DNA of 64,000 nt. Source: Corynebacterium sp. Marseille-P4321 (GTDB lineage: Bacteria > Actinomycetota > Actinomycetes > Mycobacteriales > Mycobacteriaceae). The notes under the pieces were generated by a model. That model did not search any database. It was not told the DNA's origin and was given only the letters and a program-made list of their open reading frames with translations. How positions within the stretch are numbered: the first letter of the stretch is position 1; each line of letters begins with the position of its first letter. Below, piece after piece: positions 41,864 through 52,321 of the stretch. The stretch spans positions 1 through 64,000 of the forward strand of contig NZ_CAHJXO010000001.1 of NCBI RefSeq assembly GCF_903645305.1. Reading direction: 5' to 3'. Position numbers and translations under genes: made by a program.

Positions 41864-44773
41864 ATGACTGAGGCGAACTCCAACGCGACCAACAACGCGA
41901 ACCCGAACGCGGCTAACGCGGTGACCGCGTCTTCCGGCCCGGCGCACCGCTACAGCGCGGGGCTGGCGAACCAGATTGAGCAGAAGTGGCAGCAGTACTG
42001 GGCTGATAACCACACGTTCTACGCGCCGAACCCGGTGGGTGACCTCGCCACCAATGAGGGCGAGCTGCCGCAGGAGAAGCTCAATGTGCAGGACATGTTC
42101 CCCTACCCTTCCGGTGCGGGCCTGCATGTTGGCCACCCGCTGAGCTACATTGCCACGGATGTTTACGCCCGCTACAACCGCATGTTGGGCAAGAACGTGC
42201 TGCATACGCTGGGGTACGACGCGTTTGGTCTGCCTGCGGAGCAGTACGCCATTCAGACGGGTACGCACCCGCGCACGACTACTGAGGCGAACATCAAGAA
42301 CATGCGCCGCCAGCTGGCCATGTTGGGGCTTGGCCACGACCCGCGCCGTTCGGTGGCCACCACGGATCCGGAGTTTTACAAGTGGACGCAGTGGATCTTC
42401 CTGCAGATTTACAACGCGTGGTTTGATGAGGAGCAGCAAAAGGCACGCCCGATCGAGGACCTAGTGAAAGACCTCATGACTGGCGCGCGCCAGACCAAGG
42501 ACGGGCGCGATTTCCGCGAGCTTTCCACGGAGGAGAAGCACAAGGCTATCGACGAGTTCCGTCTGGTCTACCTCTCCGAATCCATGGTCAACTGGTGCCC
42601 GGGCCTCGGCACGGTGCTGGCGAACGAGGAGGTCACGGCAGATGGTCGCTCCGAGCGCGGCAACTACCCGGTGTTCCGCAAGCGCCTGCGCCAGTGGATG
42701 ATGCGCATCACCGCGTACTCGGACCGCCTGCTCGACGACCTTGACCTGTTGGATTGGCCTGAAAAGGTCATCTCGATGCAGCGCAACTGGATCGGCCGCT
42801 CCCGCGGCGCCCAGGTGACTTTCTTGGCGGAGGGCCAGGACGGGCAGCAACGCCCGATTGAGGTCTTCACCACCCGCCCCGACACGCTCTTCGGCGCGAC
42901 CTACATGGTGCTTGCACCGGAGCATGAGCTTGTCGACGTTCTCTTGGCACCCTCCTACCCGGAGGGCACCGACGAGCGCTGGACGAATGGCCAGGCCACC
43001 CCGCGCGAGGCCGTGGATGCCTACAAGCGCGCCATCGCTGCGAAGTCCGACGTGGAGCGCCAGGAGAACAAGGAAAAGACTGGTGTGTTCTTGGGTGCGT
43101 ACGCCACGAACCCGGTCAATGGCGAGCAGGTGCCGGTGTTTATCGCGGACTACGTGCTCACCGGCTACGGCACCGGTGCCATCATGGCGGTGCCGGCGCA
43201 CGACGAGCGCGACTACGAGTTCGCAGGAGTCTTCGGCCTGCCGATCGTCCCGGTGCTTGACGGCGATGTTTCCGAGGAGGCGTTCACCGGCGACGCGTCC
43301 CACATCAACTCGGCCAACGATTCGGGCTTGGATCTCAACGGCCTGGGCAAGGAAGAAGCCATCGACAAAGCGATCTCTTGGCTGCGTGACGAAGGGGCGG
43401 GCCAGGAGAAGATCCAGTACAAGCTGCGCGACTGGCTGTTTGCCCGCCAGCGCTACTGGGGCGAGCCTTTCCCGATCGTCTACGACGAGAACGGCCAGGC
43501 GCACGGCCTGCCGGAGGACATGCTCCCGGTGGAGTTGCCGCAGGTGGAGGACTACAACCCGGTTGCCTTCGACCCGGACGACGCGGACTCTGAGCCCGCT
43601 CCCCCGCTAGCGAAGGCCACCGACTGGGTCGAGGTGGAGCTCGACTTGGGCCACGGGAAGCAGAAGTACTACCGGGATACGAACGTGATGCCGCAGTGGG
43701 CGGGTTCTTCCTGGTACCAGCTGCGCTACATCGACCCGACGAATGACCAGCAGTTCGTCGATAAGCAAAATGAGGCGTACTGGACGGGCCCGCGCCCTGA
43801 GACCCACGGCGCGAACGACCCGGGCGGCGTGGACCTTTACGTCGGTGGTGTGGAGCACGCCGTGCTGCACCTTTTGTACTCCCGTTTTTGGCACAAGGTG
43901 CTCTACGATCTCGGCTTCGTCACCTCGAAGGAGCCGTACCGCCGCCTGTTCAACCAGGGCTACATCCAGGCCTACGCCTACACGGATGCCCGCGGCGTGT
44001 ACGTCCCGGCCGCCGAGGTGGAGGAGCGCGACGGCAAGTACTTCTACCAGGGCGCCGAAGTAAACCGCGAGTACGGCAAGATGGGCAAGTCGCTGAAGAA
44101 CTCCGTCGCGCCGGACGATGTGGTGGCGGAGTACGGTGCCGACACCCTGCGCGTGTACGAGATGTCCATGGGCCCGCTGGACACGTCGCGTCCGTGGGCG
44201 ACGAAGGACGTCGTCGGCGCGCACCGCTTCCTGCAGCGCCTGTGGCGTCTTGCGGTGAACGAGGAGACGGGCGAGCTCGCGGTCACCGAAGCCGAGCTCA
44301 CTGACGACGACGCGAAGCAGCTGCACCGCACCATCGCGGGCGTGCGCGAGGACTACGAGGCACTGCGCCTGAACACCGTCGCCGCGAAGCTCATTGAGTA
44401 CGTCAACTACCTCACCAAGACCTACCCGTCCGGCGCCCCGCGCGCGGCTGTCGCACCGCTGGTGCAGATGGTCTCCCCGCTCGCGCCGCACATCGCGGAG
44501 GAGCTGTGGGCGGCACTTGGCAACACCGGAACGATCACGTTCGAGGCGTTCCCCGACTTCGATGAGCAATTGCTTGTCGACGACACCGTGGAGCTGCCCG
44601 TCCAAATCAACGGCAAAGTCAAGGCCCGCATCGACGTGCCTGTGGACGCCTCGAAGGACGCCATCGAAGAAATCGCGCTGGCCGATGCCCGGGTCACGGA
44701 GCTCACCGCCGGCAAGAACGTGGTGAAGACCATCGTGGTGCCGGGCCGCATGGTGAACCTGGTGGTGAAGTAG
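41864..44773 (+). CDS. leuS: Leucyl-tRNA synthetase
   Basis: 969 residues, the normal length for actinobacterial LeuRS. The class I HIGH motif is in [16 protein letters not shown] (about residue 78). The editing domain contains [21 protein letters not shown] and the TGTIMAVP-like [14 protein letters not shown]. The KMSKS motif reads KMGKS ([11 protein letters not shown], about 740). It charges tRNA-Leu with leucine in the cytoplasm. ATG 41864 is chosen over a frame opening 120 nt earlier because TAGACT lies 8 nt upstream and the N-terminus fits; an Asn/Ala-rich stretch of about 25 residues precedes the conserved start. Confidence 0.97.
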   Translation: MTEANSNATNNANPNAANAVTASSGPAHRYSAGLANQIEQKWQQYWADNHTFYAPNPVGDLATNEGELPQEKLNVQDMFPYPSGAGLHVGHPLSYIATDVYARYNRMLGKNVLHTLGYDAFGLPAEQYAIQTGTHPRTTTEANIKNMRRQLAMLGLGHDPRRSVATTDPEFYKWTQWIFLQIYNAWFDEEQQKARPIEDLVKDLMTGARQTKDGRDFRELSTEEKHKAIDEFRLVYLSESMVNWCPGLGTVLANEEVTADGRSERGNYPVFRKRLRQWMMRITAYSDRLLDDLDLLDWPEKVISMQRNWIGRSRGAQVTFLAEGQDGQQRPIEVFTTRPDTLFGATYMVLAPEHELVDVLLAPSYPEGTDERWTNGQATPREAVDAYKRAIAAKSDVERQENKEKTGVFLGAYATNPVNGEQVPVFIADYVLTGYGTGAIMAVPAHDERDYEFAGVFGLPIVPVLDGDVSEEAFTGDASHINSANDSGLDLNGLGKEEAIDKAISWLRDEGAGQEKIQYKLRDWLFARQRYWGEPFPIVYDENGQAHGLPEDMLPVELPQVEDYNPVAFDPDDADSEPAPPLAKATDWVEVELDLGHGKQKYYRDTNVMPQWAGSSWYQLRYIDPTNDQQFVDKQNEAYWTGPRPETHGANDPGGVDLYVGGVEHAVLHLLYSRFWHKVLYDLGFVTSKEPYRRLFNQGYIQAYAYTDARGVYVPAAEVEERDGKYFYQGAEVNREYGKMGKSLKNSVAPDDVVAEYGADTLRVYEMSMGPLDTSRPWATKDVVGAHRFLQRLWRLAVNEETGELAVTEAELTDDDAKQLHRTIAGVREDYEALRLNTVAAKLIEYVNYLTKTYPSGAPRAAVAPLVQMVSPLAPHIAEELWAALGNTGTITFEAFPDFDEQLLVDDTVELPVQINGKVKARIDVPVDASKDAIEEIALADARVTELTAGKNVVKTIVVPGRMVNLVVK

Positions 44774-44805
44774 CCCCGAACTAGCGCTCAACTAGAGCCG
44801 GGGCT
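44772..44805 (+). terminator. Hairpin after leuS
   Basis: AGCCCCG (44772-44778) pairs with CGGGGCT (44799-44805) directly after the leuS stop. The loop is long (20 bases) and the following T-tract weak (TCCCGT), so termination may be partial or factor-assisted. Confidence 0.5.
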
Positions 44806-44896
44806 TCCCGTCACCTCGCTCCCAGGGTCGTGTCATAGTCGCCTGTTACTATCCGTGAGGAAATAGCCAACAAGCGAAAGTAAAGGACGTGTAGCT

Positions 44897-46009
44897 TTGT
44901 CCACCCCTTACAACGGCGGCGGCAGTGAGCCCAATGACCCGCTCGAGCCGAACGGCCAGAATGACCCGGCCGGCTACGAGCCGTACCCGGACCTGCCCGC
45001 AGGCTCCCACCCGGAGAACGACCCGTACCCGGCCTACGGCGAGGCCAACCCGGCCAGCCCGGGCTACCAGGACTACCCGGCCTACGGCGAGACCAGCACC
45101 GGCGCCTTCGGTGGCTACGACGAGTACAGCGCGTTCGACGTGAACTCCGCTGCTGCCGCCGCGGGTGCGTCCGCGCTGCGTTTCCACGGCGAGCAGCTCA
45201 CGGACAACGTCCCGGGCGACGGCCAGTCCCCGCACCCGATCAACGACCCGGAGTCGAACGGGTATTTCCACACCAAGGGCACCGGCAAGGTCAACGTCTT
45301 CGAGGCGCTCGGCTGGGGCTTTAAAACGACGTTCTCCAACGCGAAGCTGTGGCTTGTCCTCGGCCTGATCTACCTGGTCATTGCGGCGGTGCTGCAGTTC
45401 GTGCCGGGGTTCGGCTCGATGCTCAGCTCGCTGGCGATGTTGTTCTTCGTGCCGTGGGTCGCGGCTGTGGCGCTGCAGCAAACACTCGCGCGCGACGTGA
45501 ACTTCAACAACGGCAAGGCGCCGGCGTACGGCAAGTCCATCGGAATGATGGTGGTCATGGGCCTTTTGTGGTCCGTGCTGAGTCTGGTGCTGTTCACCGT
45601 GTTCGGCGCGGCCGCGATGAGTGATATTGACCTGAACGCGCTGCCGCAGTCGCCGGAGGAGATGTCCAGCATGACTCCGGAGGAGATGTTCGCGCTGATG
45701 CGCCCGCTGCTCAGCGCGATGGGGCTTACGGCACTGGTGAGCCTGCTCTTCGCGCCGTTTATCTCGCTGCAGCTGTACTACGCGGCGGACAACAACGGCT
45801 CGTTCGGCTTCGCGTTTGCTGAAGGCTTCAAGGCGGGCGCGCGCAACTACGTGAAGCTGCTGGGCCTGGTGGTGCTGTGCGTGCTCATCGCGGTCATCGG
45901 TGCGGCGCCGTTCGGCCTGGGCCTGATCATCGCGATGCCGGTCGTGCAGCTCACCTTGGCGTACGCGTACCGCCAGATTTCGGCAGGCCCGGTGCCTACA
46001 GAGGCGTAA
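44897..46009 (+). CDS. Membrane protein with Pro/Tyr/Gly-rich N-terminus
   Basis: 370 residues from a TTG start with AAAGGA about 11 nt upstream. The first 120 residues are disordered and rich in Pro, Tyr, Gly, Asn and Asp (PAYGEANPASPGYQDYPAYG). Residues of about 140-365 hold several membrane helices with an internal Met/Glu-rich loop (SPEEMSSMTPEEMFALM). No family is recognised beyond a general resemblance to actinobacterial integral membrane proteins. The stop is directly followed by the VanZ-like start, forming a four-gene membrane operon to 47180. Confidence 0.75.
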   Translation: MSTPYNGGGSEPNDPLEPNGQNDPAGYEPYPDLPAGSHPENDPYPAYGEANPASPGYQDYPAYGETSTGAFGGYDEYSAFDVNSAAAAAGASALRFHGEQLTDNVPGDGQSPHPINDPESNGYFHTKGTGKVNVFEALGWGFKTTFSNAKLWLVLGLIYLVIAAVLQFVPGFGSMLSSLAMLFFVPWVAAVALQQTLARDVNFNNGKAPAYGKSIGMMVVMGLLWSVLSLVLFTVFGAAAMSDIDLNALPQSPEEMSSMTPEEMFALMRPLLSAMGLTALVSLLFAPFISLQLYYAADNNGSFGFAFAEGFKAGARNYVKLLGLVVLCVLIAVIGAAPFGLGLIIAMPVVQLTLAYAYRQISAGPVPTEA

Positions 46010-46492
46010 GTGGGGAGCAGTCGCTTATCGACGAGCTCCGCTTTCCTCACCACCCTCCTCGTCGTCCTCGCGCTCACGGTGGGCAAAGCCTTCGTGAGCA
46101 TGCCGGGGCTGTGGGAGGCAAGCGCCCACCAGGTGCGCGAGCTGCGCCTTGTGCCACTGGAGACGTTCCGGACGTACCTCGTGTGGTGGGGGCCGTGGTT
46201 GAACCTCGTCGGCAACGTTGCCTTATTCGTGCCGGTGGGGTTCGTCGCGTATCGGGGGTCCGTGGCCAAAGCGGCCGCAGCAGGCGCGCTTTTGAGTTTG
46301 GGGATTGAGGTGGCGCAGTACGTCTTCGCCCTCGGCTACAGCGATTTGGACGATTTGCTGTTTAACTCGGTGGGGGCGTTTGTGGGGGCTTGGTTGGCGT
46401 CGATAAGCAAAAGCTCCTGGATGCTCTGGGGGCTCACCGCGCTGAACGCGGTCGTGCTTACCGCCTACCTGGGGCTAGGGTTGAGGCCATGA
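46010..46492 (+). CDS. VanZ-like membrane protein
   Basis: 160 residues from GTG 46010, adjacent to the upstream stop. The core RLVPLETFRTYLVWWGPWLNLVGNVALFVPVGFVAYRG and LSLGIEVAQYVFALGYSDLDDLLFNSVGAFVGAWL carries the conserved LNxxGNxxLFxPxG and SxxxExxQ...RxxDxxDxxxNxxG patterns of VanZ-like proteins, here with G-Y-S-D-L-D-D. Four membrane helices. Role in this genus unknown; VanZ itself gives teicoplanin resistance. It overlaps the next gene (ATGA). Confidence 0.8.
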   Translation: MGSSRLSTSSAFLTTLLVVLALTVGKAFVSMPGLWEASAHQVRELRLVPLETFRTYLVWWGPWLNLVGNVALFVPVGFVAYRGSVAKAAAAGALLSLGIEVAQYVFALGYSDLDDLLFNSVGAFVGAWLASISKSSWMLWGLTALNAVVLTAYLGLGLRP

Positions 46493-46851
46493 GCGAACGC
46501 GGATGGTTTACCCGGCAGGTCTTCCCTACTGGCGATGAGCCGGATCCGCGCTTCACCCTGGCCAACGAACGCACCTTCCTCGCCTGGACGCGCACCGCCC
46601 TGGCGTTCCTGGCGGGCGGGATCGCGCTCGAGGCGTTCGAACTGCCCGGCATTGAACCCGCGGTGCGCTCCGCCATCGCCGGGGTGATCATCTTGCTCTC
46701 CATGGCGATCTCCGCCGGTGCCGCGGTGCGCTGGGTGCGGGTGGAGCGGGCGCTGCGCCACGACGAGCCGATCCCCGCGCCAGCGATCGTGCCGCTGCTG
46801 TGCGTAGGCGTGTTCATCGCCGCCGTGGTGGTCGGGGTGAGCCTGATCTAA
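46489..46851 (+). CDS. DUF202 (YidH) membrane protein
   Basis: 120 residues. PDPRFTLANERTFLAWTRTALAFLAGGIALEAF is the DUF202 signature (RxxLANERTxLAWxRT), followed by two more membrane helices. ATG 46489 overlaps the VanZ-like stop by 4 bases. Function unknown in the family. Confidence 0.87.
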   Translation: MSERGWFTRQVFPTGDEPDPRFTLANERTFLAWTRTALAFLAGGIALEAFELPGIEPAVRSAIAGVIILLSMAISAGAAVRWVRVERALRHDEPIPAPAIVPLLCVGVFIAAVVVGVSLI

Positions 46852-47180
46852 TGCGCGCGCCCATCCCCGTCGCCGACACCGGCCTGCAGCCGGAGCGCAC
46901 CTCAATGAGCTGGACGCGCACCGGGCTCGCCGCGCTGGTGTGCGCCGCTACCCTGCTGCGCTGGTCACCGGCGTACCCGGGGCTTATCGTCGCGGCGATC
47001 GGGGGCTTGGCGGTGGTGGCGGTGGCCATCTTCGCGCTGAACAGGCGTGCGTACCGGCACGAGGCGGACTCGATCGCGCACGAGCACTCGGAACCCAACA
47101 CCGTGTCGGTCGTGCTCACCACGTGCGCGGTGTGCGCGGTGGGAGCGCTGGCGCTGTACCTGGTGTCCGCGCCGGTTTAG
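46851..47180 (+). CDS. Second DUF202 membrane protein
   Basis: 109 residues. DTGLQPERTSMSWTRTGLAALVCAATLLRW is the DUF202 motif, with three membrane helices. The start overlaps the previous stop by one base (TAATG). Two adjacent DUF202 genes are common in actinobacteria and may form a heteromer. Confidence 0.85.
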   Translation: MRAPIPVADTGLQPERTSMSWTRTGLAALVCAATLLRWSPAYPGLIVAAIGGLAVVAVAIFALNRRAYRHEADSIAHEHSEPNTVSVVLTTCAVCAVGALALYLVSAPV

Positions 47181-47236
47181 GCCGGGTTAGGCCGGTTCAG
47201 GCAGGTGTAGCGCCCGCCCTGGCCTTAGTCTCGGTC

Positions 47237-48547
47237 TTAGTCTTGGGCCCGGTAGGCGTCCAGCATCAGGCCGATGAGCTTCTCGCCTTCGTCGGTGAGC
47301 CACCCGCCGTCTGCTGGGTCGTCGGAGACCAGCACGGCGAAGTAGAACATTTCCAGCCACACCAATCCCCCGCCGAACCACTCCGGGGGCTCGTCGCTCA
47401 CGTCGGCGAGGAACTCGACCAATTCGCGCCAGTAGTCGGCGCCCAATAAGTGTTCCCATCCCAGGCGCAGCGGTTCCGCGAGAAAGGCGATCAGATCCTC
47501 GGCCTCGAAGAACTTCTTCCCCAGCTCGGATAGCACGAGCTCGCCGGGGTGTTCCTCCACCAGCCCGGTGCCGATGAGGAAGGCCGCGACCGCGTCGTCG
47601 TCTTGGAACTGCAGCAGCGCCCGGACCATTTCCGCGGTGGATTCGTCACGGATGAACTCGTCGGCGAATGGCACGGGGCGGCGGAAGAGCTTGAGCAGCA
47701 GGGTAAACATTTCCGCTGCGGTCGGCTCGTCGCCGGTCTCGTCCAGCGCGTCGAAGCCGGGGAACGCGCCTAGATCAACGGCCGGGTCGCCCGGGCCGTC
47801 GCCAAGCAGCTCGTCGAAAAACTCCGTCACCGCGGAGATCAGCGTCGGGTTGCGCTCCGGGTGCGGGTCGAGGTCGAGCACCTCGCGCAGCTCCGGGCGC
47901 GCGTGCAAAAACGCGTCGAAGTGGTCCGCAAGGCCGCGGCCCTGCGGGTCCTCCTCGGCGGCTGCGGCGGCCTGGTCGAAGAACAGCTCCTCTGCCACGT
48001 AGCCGATTCGGGTGGCCACCGAGACCGGGTCCGCCACCGTGAGGCGGTCCAGCACGCGCTCCGGCGCCATCACGGGCAGGAAGCTGAACATCAGCGGGAT
48101 GACTTCCAAGTCCGGCTCCACACCGGCGGCCAGGCGGCGCGCCTCCGCTCGGAATTGGGTCATCATCTCGGGACCGGAACAGGCTTCGACGACGTCGGGC
48201 CCGGCAGCGTCGACAAGCATTGGCGTCGGGCCCTCCAGCTGCGAGGGGCCGAGCAGCTCAACGTGGATGTTCCAGTTCGCCGACGGGTCGTAGACGTAGG
48301 TCATCGGCTCCATGTCGCCCACCAACATCTCGTCCTCGTCGCGCTCGTCAAGCCCCGGCACCTCCGCGAACACGTCGCGGGTGGTGCCGTGCTGGCCGAC
48401 GAACAGGTGGGTGGCCGCGCCGGAGAACCCCAGCGCGGCGTCGATGATCTGGGAGAGCTCGCCGAGGGTGATGTCCTCTTCCACGTTCACACAGCGAGAG
48501 ATCTCGGGCGAGGAGCCCTCCACGATCATCAGCACAGAGACGGTCAT
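47237..48547 (-). CDS. pRiA4b ORF-3-like protein
   Basis: 436 residues. The N-terminus MTVSVLMIVEGSSPEISRCVNVEEDITLGELSQIIDAALGF matches the pRiA4b ORF-3-like domain (a strand, the xxPxxWR-like turn, LxxLHxxIQxxxGW-like helix). The remainder is acidic, helical and unassigned. ATG 48547 is chosen because the domain starts there. The stop of DcuC lies 10 bases upstream, so it is probably co-transcribed. Confidence 0.65.
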   Translation of the reverse strand: MTVSVLMIVEGSSPEISRCVNVEEDITLGELSQIIDAALGFSGAATHLFVGQHGTTRDVFAEVPGLDERDEDEMLVGDMEPMTYVYDPSANWNIHVELLGPSQLEGPTPMLVDAAGPDVVEACSGPEMMTQFRAEARRLAAGVEPDLEVIPLMFSFLPVMAPERVLDRLTVADPVSVATRIGYVAEELFFDQAAAAAEEDPQGRGLADHFDAFLHARPELREVLDLDPHPERNPTLISAVTEFFDELLGDGPGDPAVDLGAFPGFDALDETGDEPTAAEMFTLLLKLFRRPVPFADEFIRDESTAEMVRALLQFQDDDAVAAFLIGTGLVEEHPGELVLSELGKKFFEAEDLIAFLAEPLRLGWEHLLGADYWRELVEFLADVSDEPPEWFGGGLVWLEMFYFAVLVSDDPADGGWLTDEGEKLIGLMLDAYRAQD

Positions 48548-48557
48548 ACGCCACAGA

Positions 48558-50030
48558 TTACGCGATGAACATAAACGCGCACACGACAGAAGTGATGGTG
48601 CCGGCCAGCATCGGCACGATGGTGCGGCGCACAATCTCGATCGGGTTGACCTGCAGCGCACCGGAGACGATGAGCACGGCAGCATTCACTGGCGACGCCT
48701 GACGCATCAAGTTCGACGCCGACCAGATGGAGGTGAGCATCTGCGGGGCGTGCACCGCGGACTCCGCGGCAATACCCGGCACCATCTCGGAGAACGCGAA
48801 GTACGGAGCCACGCCGGAACCGGTGAGCATAGCCATCAGGCCAGTCGCCGCCACGAAGATGAGCACCATGAGCACCGCAGCGCCGGAGGACGCCTGCGCG
48901 ATGGAGGTCAGGCCGTCGATCACGCCCATCTGCGTGATGCCCTCCACCAGGATGGCGGCGGCCACGATGAGCGAGACCACGCCCGCCGCGCCCTCGCCGA
49001 GGCCCTTGAAGAAGTCCTGCAGGCTGTCCACGGCGTAGTTCACGTCGCGCAGCCGGATCGCCTCGATGATCATCGTGACAATGAGCGAAACGACAGTCAC
49101 CGGCAGGATGTCCGCCTCGAAGGAGACGACGCCGGCGCGGTTCAGGATTGCGGAGATGATGATCAGCAGCAGCGGCAGAAGCGGCAGGATGGCGTAGAAG
49201 CCGGGCAGGCCCTCGGCGCGCTCCACGGCCTCGCGGATGCGGCGGTCAGACTCGTTCTCCTTCGCCGCCTCCAGGTCCACGTCAGCGACATCGCCCGCAC
49301 TGTCTGCACTGCCCGAGCCACCGACACCGGCGTGGGCCTCCACGGCGGCCTTCGCCAAGTCCTTCTTGTCGCAGCGGTGCTGCCACCACATGTGCGTAAA
49401 TGCCACAACCACCAGCGCGGGCACCGTCGCCTTCGCCACGTTGCCGAAGGTGAACTCGGTGACCGTCATGCCCACCAGGTCCGCGCCGTGGATCAGGCCC
49501 GCCTCCAGCGGCGAAGGCGCGATGGTTGAGGAGGTCACCACAATCGCGCCGACGGTCAGCGGGGTCAGGCCCGCGGCGATCAGCGCGGGCATGAGCGTCG
49601 CGACAAGGAGCAGGGACAGTGCGCTTGCCGACGGCACCACCAACGACAGCAACGTACCCACCGCAAACCCGATCGGCACAAGCCAATAGGAGCCGTGGAA
49701 GCGGCGCAGCGGCGCGGACAGCGCGACGACCGTCTTCGCGTCGGCACCGATGTGGCGCATGTAGCCGACGAAACCGAACAGCACCATAATCGCCATACCG
49801 GTGCCGGAGAAACGCGACTTAAACAGGGACTCGATGATGAGCAGCTCGTCGTAGAACGCGTTGCCCGAGGACTCGATCTCCTGGGTGGAGAGGGTGACCC
49901 GGCCGGTGGCCGCCGCGATCATGAGGAGTAAAACACCCACGGCGAAGATCGCGGAGGCGGCGTGGACTTTCTTGTAAATGAAGTAGCCGACGGCGGCGAT
50001 TGCGGCCACGGCGATGAGAATAAATAGCAC
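48558..50030 (-). CDS. DcuC-family C4-dicarboxylate transporter
   Basis: 490 residues from GTG 50030. About 12 membrane helices; the GFVGYMRHIGADAKTVVALSAPLRR, VVPSASALSLLLVATLMPAL and SASNLMRQASPVNAAVLIVSGAL segments fit the DcuC/C4-dicarboxylate anaerobic carrier family. A charged central loop (DKKDLAKAAVEAH to ESDRRIREAVERAEG) separates the halves. It should exchange or take up fumarate, succinate or related acids. Confidence 0.83.
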   Translation of the reverse strand: MLFILIAVAAIAAVGYFIYKKVHAASAIFAVGVLLLMIAAATGRVTLSTQEIESSGNAFYDELLIIESLFKSRFSGTGMAIMVLFGFVGYMRHIGADAKTVVALSAPLRRFHGSYWLVPIGFAVGTLLSLVVPSASALSLLLVATLMPALIAAGLTPLTVGAIVVTSSTIAPSPLEAGLIHGADLVGMTVTEFTFGNVAKATVPALVVVAFTHMWWQHRCDKKDLAKAAVEAHAGVGGSGSADSAGDVADVDLEAAKENESDRRIREAVERAEGLPGFYAILPLLPLLLIIISAILNRAGVVSFEADILPVTVVSLIVTMIIEAIRLRDVNYAVDSLQDFFKGLGEGAAGVVSLIVAAAILVEGITQMGVIDGLTSIAQASSGAAVLMVLIFVAATGLMAMLTGSGVAPYFAFSEMVPGIAAESAVHAPQMLTSIWSASNLMRQASPVNAAVLIVSGALQVNPIEIVRRTIVPMLAGTITSVVCAFMFIA

Positions 50031-50123
50031 GGGCTAAGTATGAACTCATGCGTTACTTATCGCGACCTATCGCGCCCGTTTCTCCGCGAGTGTGCCCGAG
50101 TTCTCCCCCAAACGTGATTTGGC

Positions 50124-50663
50124 TTAGGGGCAGCCGCCGATAAGCAGCGCGTGCGCGATGCCGCGGCCGCGGTTCTCAATACCCAAGTGCTTGCGGCCGG
50201 CACCCAAAATGCCCGCGGAACGCTCCGGCACCGGGGTGCGGTTGAAGAACAGGTCCGCGTCCGGGCTGATCAGGGCGTGCTCCAAATTCTCGTCCACCGC
50301 GACGGCGATCTCGGTGTCCGGCGCGAGCGTGAGCTGGGCGAGCAGCACACAGTCGTCCTCCGCGATCTTGCCGGTCTGCCCGAACAGCTGGCCCGCGAAC
50401 ACGAAGCCTTCGCCCGCGACGGCCGTGGTGACGTCGCGCAGCGTGAACGGTTCCGGCCTTGCCCGCTGGGCTTGGGGTGGGACCGCGTTTTCGTCGATAA
50501 GCAACTGCGCCTGTGCCCGCTCCAAATCGCCGTTGAGGCGAGCGGTGCCGTCGTGGCGCCACAACACAGTGGCGCAGCCCTTCGGGGTCTGTTCGGGTGC
50601 GTCGGTGCCAACCAGGAAAGCGACGCCGCGCCACGGCCCTGCATTCACCTCAAGAAACGACAT
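50124..50663 (-). CDS. Hypothetical protein
   Basis: 179 residues from ATG 50663. It is beta-rich and soluble (SFLEVNAGPWRGVAFLVGTDAPEQ... GAGRKHLGIENRGRGIAHALLIGGCP). I recognise no family. Divergent from the 50700 gene with 36 bases between. The 11-mer CGTCGATAAGC lies within it, antisense, over the codons for LIDEN. Confidence 0.55.
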   Translation of the reverse strand: MSFLEVNAGPWRGVAFLVGTDAPEQTPKGCATVLWRHDGTARLNGDLERAQAQLLIDENAVPPQAQRARPEPFTLRDVTTAVAGEGFVFAGQLFGQTGKIAEDDCVLLAQLTLAPDTEIAVAVDENLEHALISPDADLFFNRTPVPERSAGILGAGRKHLGIENRGRGIAHALLIGGCP

Positions 50664-50699
50664 AATCCAAACCCTACCTGCTTCCCTTAGGATGAACGA

Positions 50700-51131
50700 A
50701 TGTTTTACACAACCGCTGGCCCCGCACCCGCTGAACCCGGGTTGCTCGCGCGCGAAATCGACCGGCGCACCGGCATCGCGGACCTGCCGCCGCAGCTGAC
50801 CAGCCTTGCCCTGGGCGCCGGCGACGGCTACCTCGCCGCCGACCTCGAATTCGTGCGTGAACTGCGCGAAGTCGACCCCCACGTCGTGGCTTTCGCGATC
50901 GGCGAGACGTTTTTGGTCACCTCGGTGCAGGAAATGGGTGCCACCATGCTGCGCGGCGATGACCTAGTGCGCGTGCCGCACGGCATCTTCCGCGTGCCGG
51001 CGTGGGGGCAGCGCACCTTCTTCGCGGGTGCGATGGCCGAGTTCGTGGGGCGCCACGTGGAGCTGGCGGAAGCGGGGCGTTTCGTTGAGCCCCGGCGCTT
51101 CCGCAGGCGGGTGGGTGAGCGGCCCGCGTAA
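50700..51131 (+). CDS. Hypothetical protein
   Basis: 143 residues from ATG 50700 with CTTAGGATG-type spacing upstream. Soluble, mixed composition (GLLAREIDRRTGIADLP... ALGAGDGYLAADLEFVRELREVDPHVVAFAIGETFLVTSV). No family recognised. Convergent with the MFS gene, 11 bases between. Confidence 0.55.
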   Translation: MFYTTAGPAPAEPGLLAREIDRRTGIADLPPQLTSLALGAGDGYLAADLEFVRELREVDPHVVAFAIGETFLVTSVQEMGATMLRGDDLVRVPHGIFRVPAWGQRTFFAGAMAEFVGRHVELAEAGRFVEPRRFRRRVGERPA

Positions 51132-51142
51132 GGCTACTGGGG

Positions 51143-52306
51143 TTACCGCAGCTTGGGGCGCGAAAGGAACGACAGCGTGACAAACGCCGCGGCGCCCAGC
51201 GCCAGCGTGGACAGCAGCGTGCCCGCCAAGAACCCGGCGTCCACGGTCGCGGCGCCGAGGGCGGAACCGGAGGCGATACCCACCTGGAACGTCACCACGT
51301 AAATGGAGCTGGCCAGGTCCTGGTTCCGGCGGCCGGCGTGCAAGAAGATCGTGGTTGCCACCGTCGGCAACGCGCCCGCGGCAACACCCAGCACGGCGAC
51401 CGCGAAAAACATCAGCACCCCGGAGCCCACCTCCAGCGCGCCGATGCCGATCATCGCGGCGAACACGAGCAGGCCCGCCGCCGCGGCGTTGAGACGGATC
51501 ATGCGCATGTCCACGCGCTTGCCCGCCCACATCACGCCGATCAGGCCGCATGCGCCGTACATGCCCAGCCCCACCGGCACCAGCCCATGGCCCGCCGTCT
51601 CGCTGATCAGCAGCGCGAGGTAGGTAAACGAGCAGAAGATCGCGGTCACTGCCAGCACGAGGTACAGCATCAGCGATGGGATGGCGGAACGGGTGGAGCC
51701 GGAGGAGGTATCGGCAACCGGTCGCTTCGCCGGCATGCTGGGCAGCGAGTAGCACAGCAACACCACTGCGATCACCGCGCCCACGCCGAGCACCCAGGTG
51801 GCGCCGCGCCAACCGATCCAGCCGCCGAGTGCGGTGGTCATCGGCGCGCCAACCACCGTGGACATCGTGGAGCCGAGCGAGACCGCCGCGACCGCTTTGC
51901 CCGTCTGCCCCGGTGGGGCGATGCGCGCCGCCATCGGGTTGACCAGCGACCAGAACAACCCGTGCGTGAACGCCGCCGTCACACGCCCCGCGGTGAGCAC
52001 CAGGTAGCTCGGGGCGAGGGCTTGCAGCACAACTCCGCCCATGAGGAAGAACAGGGTGGCGATAAAAAGCGGGCGCCTATCGACGCTTCGAGTCACGTGC
52101 ATCAGCGGAATCGTCACCACCGCAACGAGCCCCGCGTAGATACTCATGAGCAGGCCGATTCGCCCCTCCGAAACCCCTAGGTCCGCCGCCATTGGCGAGA
52201 TGAGGCCGACGGCGAACATCTCGAAGTTGACGTAGATAAACGCGGCAAAACCCATTGCCGCGAGCGGGACAATGGGAAACTTCTGCTGGGTTGCGGGCGA
52301 ATTCAC
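51143..52306 (-). CDS. MFS transporter (AraJ/Cmr-type exporter)
   Basis: 387 residues from GTG 52306, twelve membrane helices. NFEMFAVGLISPMAADLGVSEGRIGLLMSIYAGLVAVVTIPLMHVTRSVDRRPLF contains the MFS loop 2-3 motif in a reduced form, and GAPMTTALGGWIGWRGATWVLGV the helix-5 antiporter motif. This is the drug:H+ antiporter-1 group, with sugar or drug efflux roles. Substrate cannot be predicted. Confidence 0.85.
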   Translation of the reverse strand: MNSPATQQKFPIVPLAAMGFAAFIYVNFEMFAVGLISPMAADLGVSEGRIGLLMSIYAGLVAVVTIPLMHVTRSVDRRPLFIATLFFLMGGVVLQALAPSYLVLTAGRVTAAFTHGLFWSLVNPMAARIAPPGQTGKAVAAVSLGSTMSTVVGAPMTTALGGWIGWRGATWVLGVGAVIAVVLLCYSLPSMPAKRPVADTSSGSTRSAIPSLMLYLVLAVTAIFCSFTYLALLISETAGHGLVPVGLGMYGACGLIGVMWAGKRVDMRMIRLNAAAAGLLVFAAMIGIGALEVGSGVLMFFAVAVLGVAAGALPTVATTIFLHAGRRNQDLASSIYVVTFQVGIASGSALGAATVDAGFLAGTLLSTLALGAAAFVTLSFLSRPKLR

Positions 52307-52321
52307 CCGGACAAGGTACGG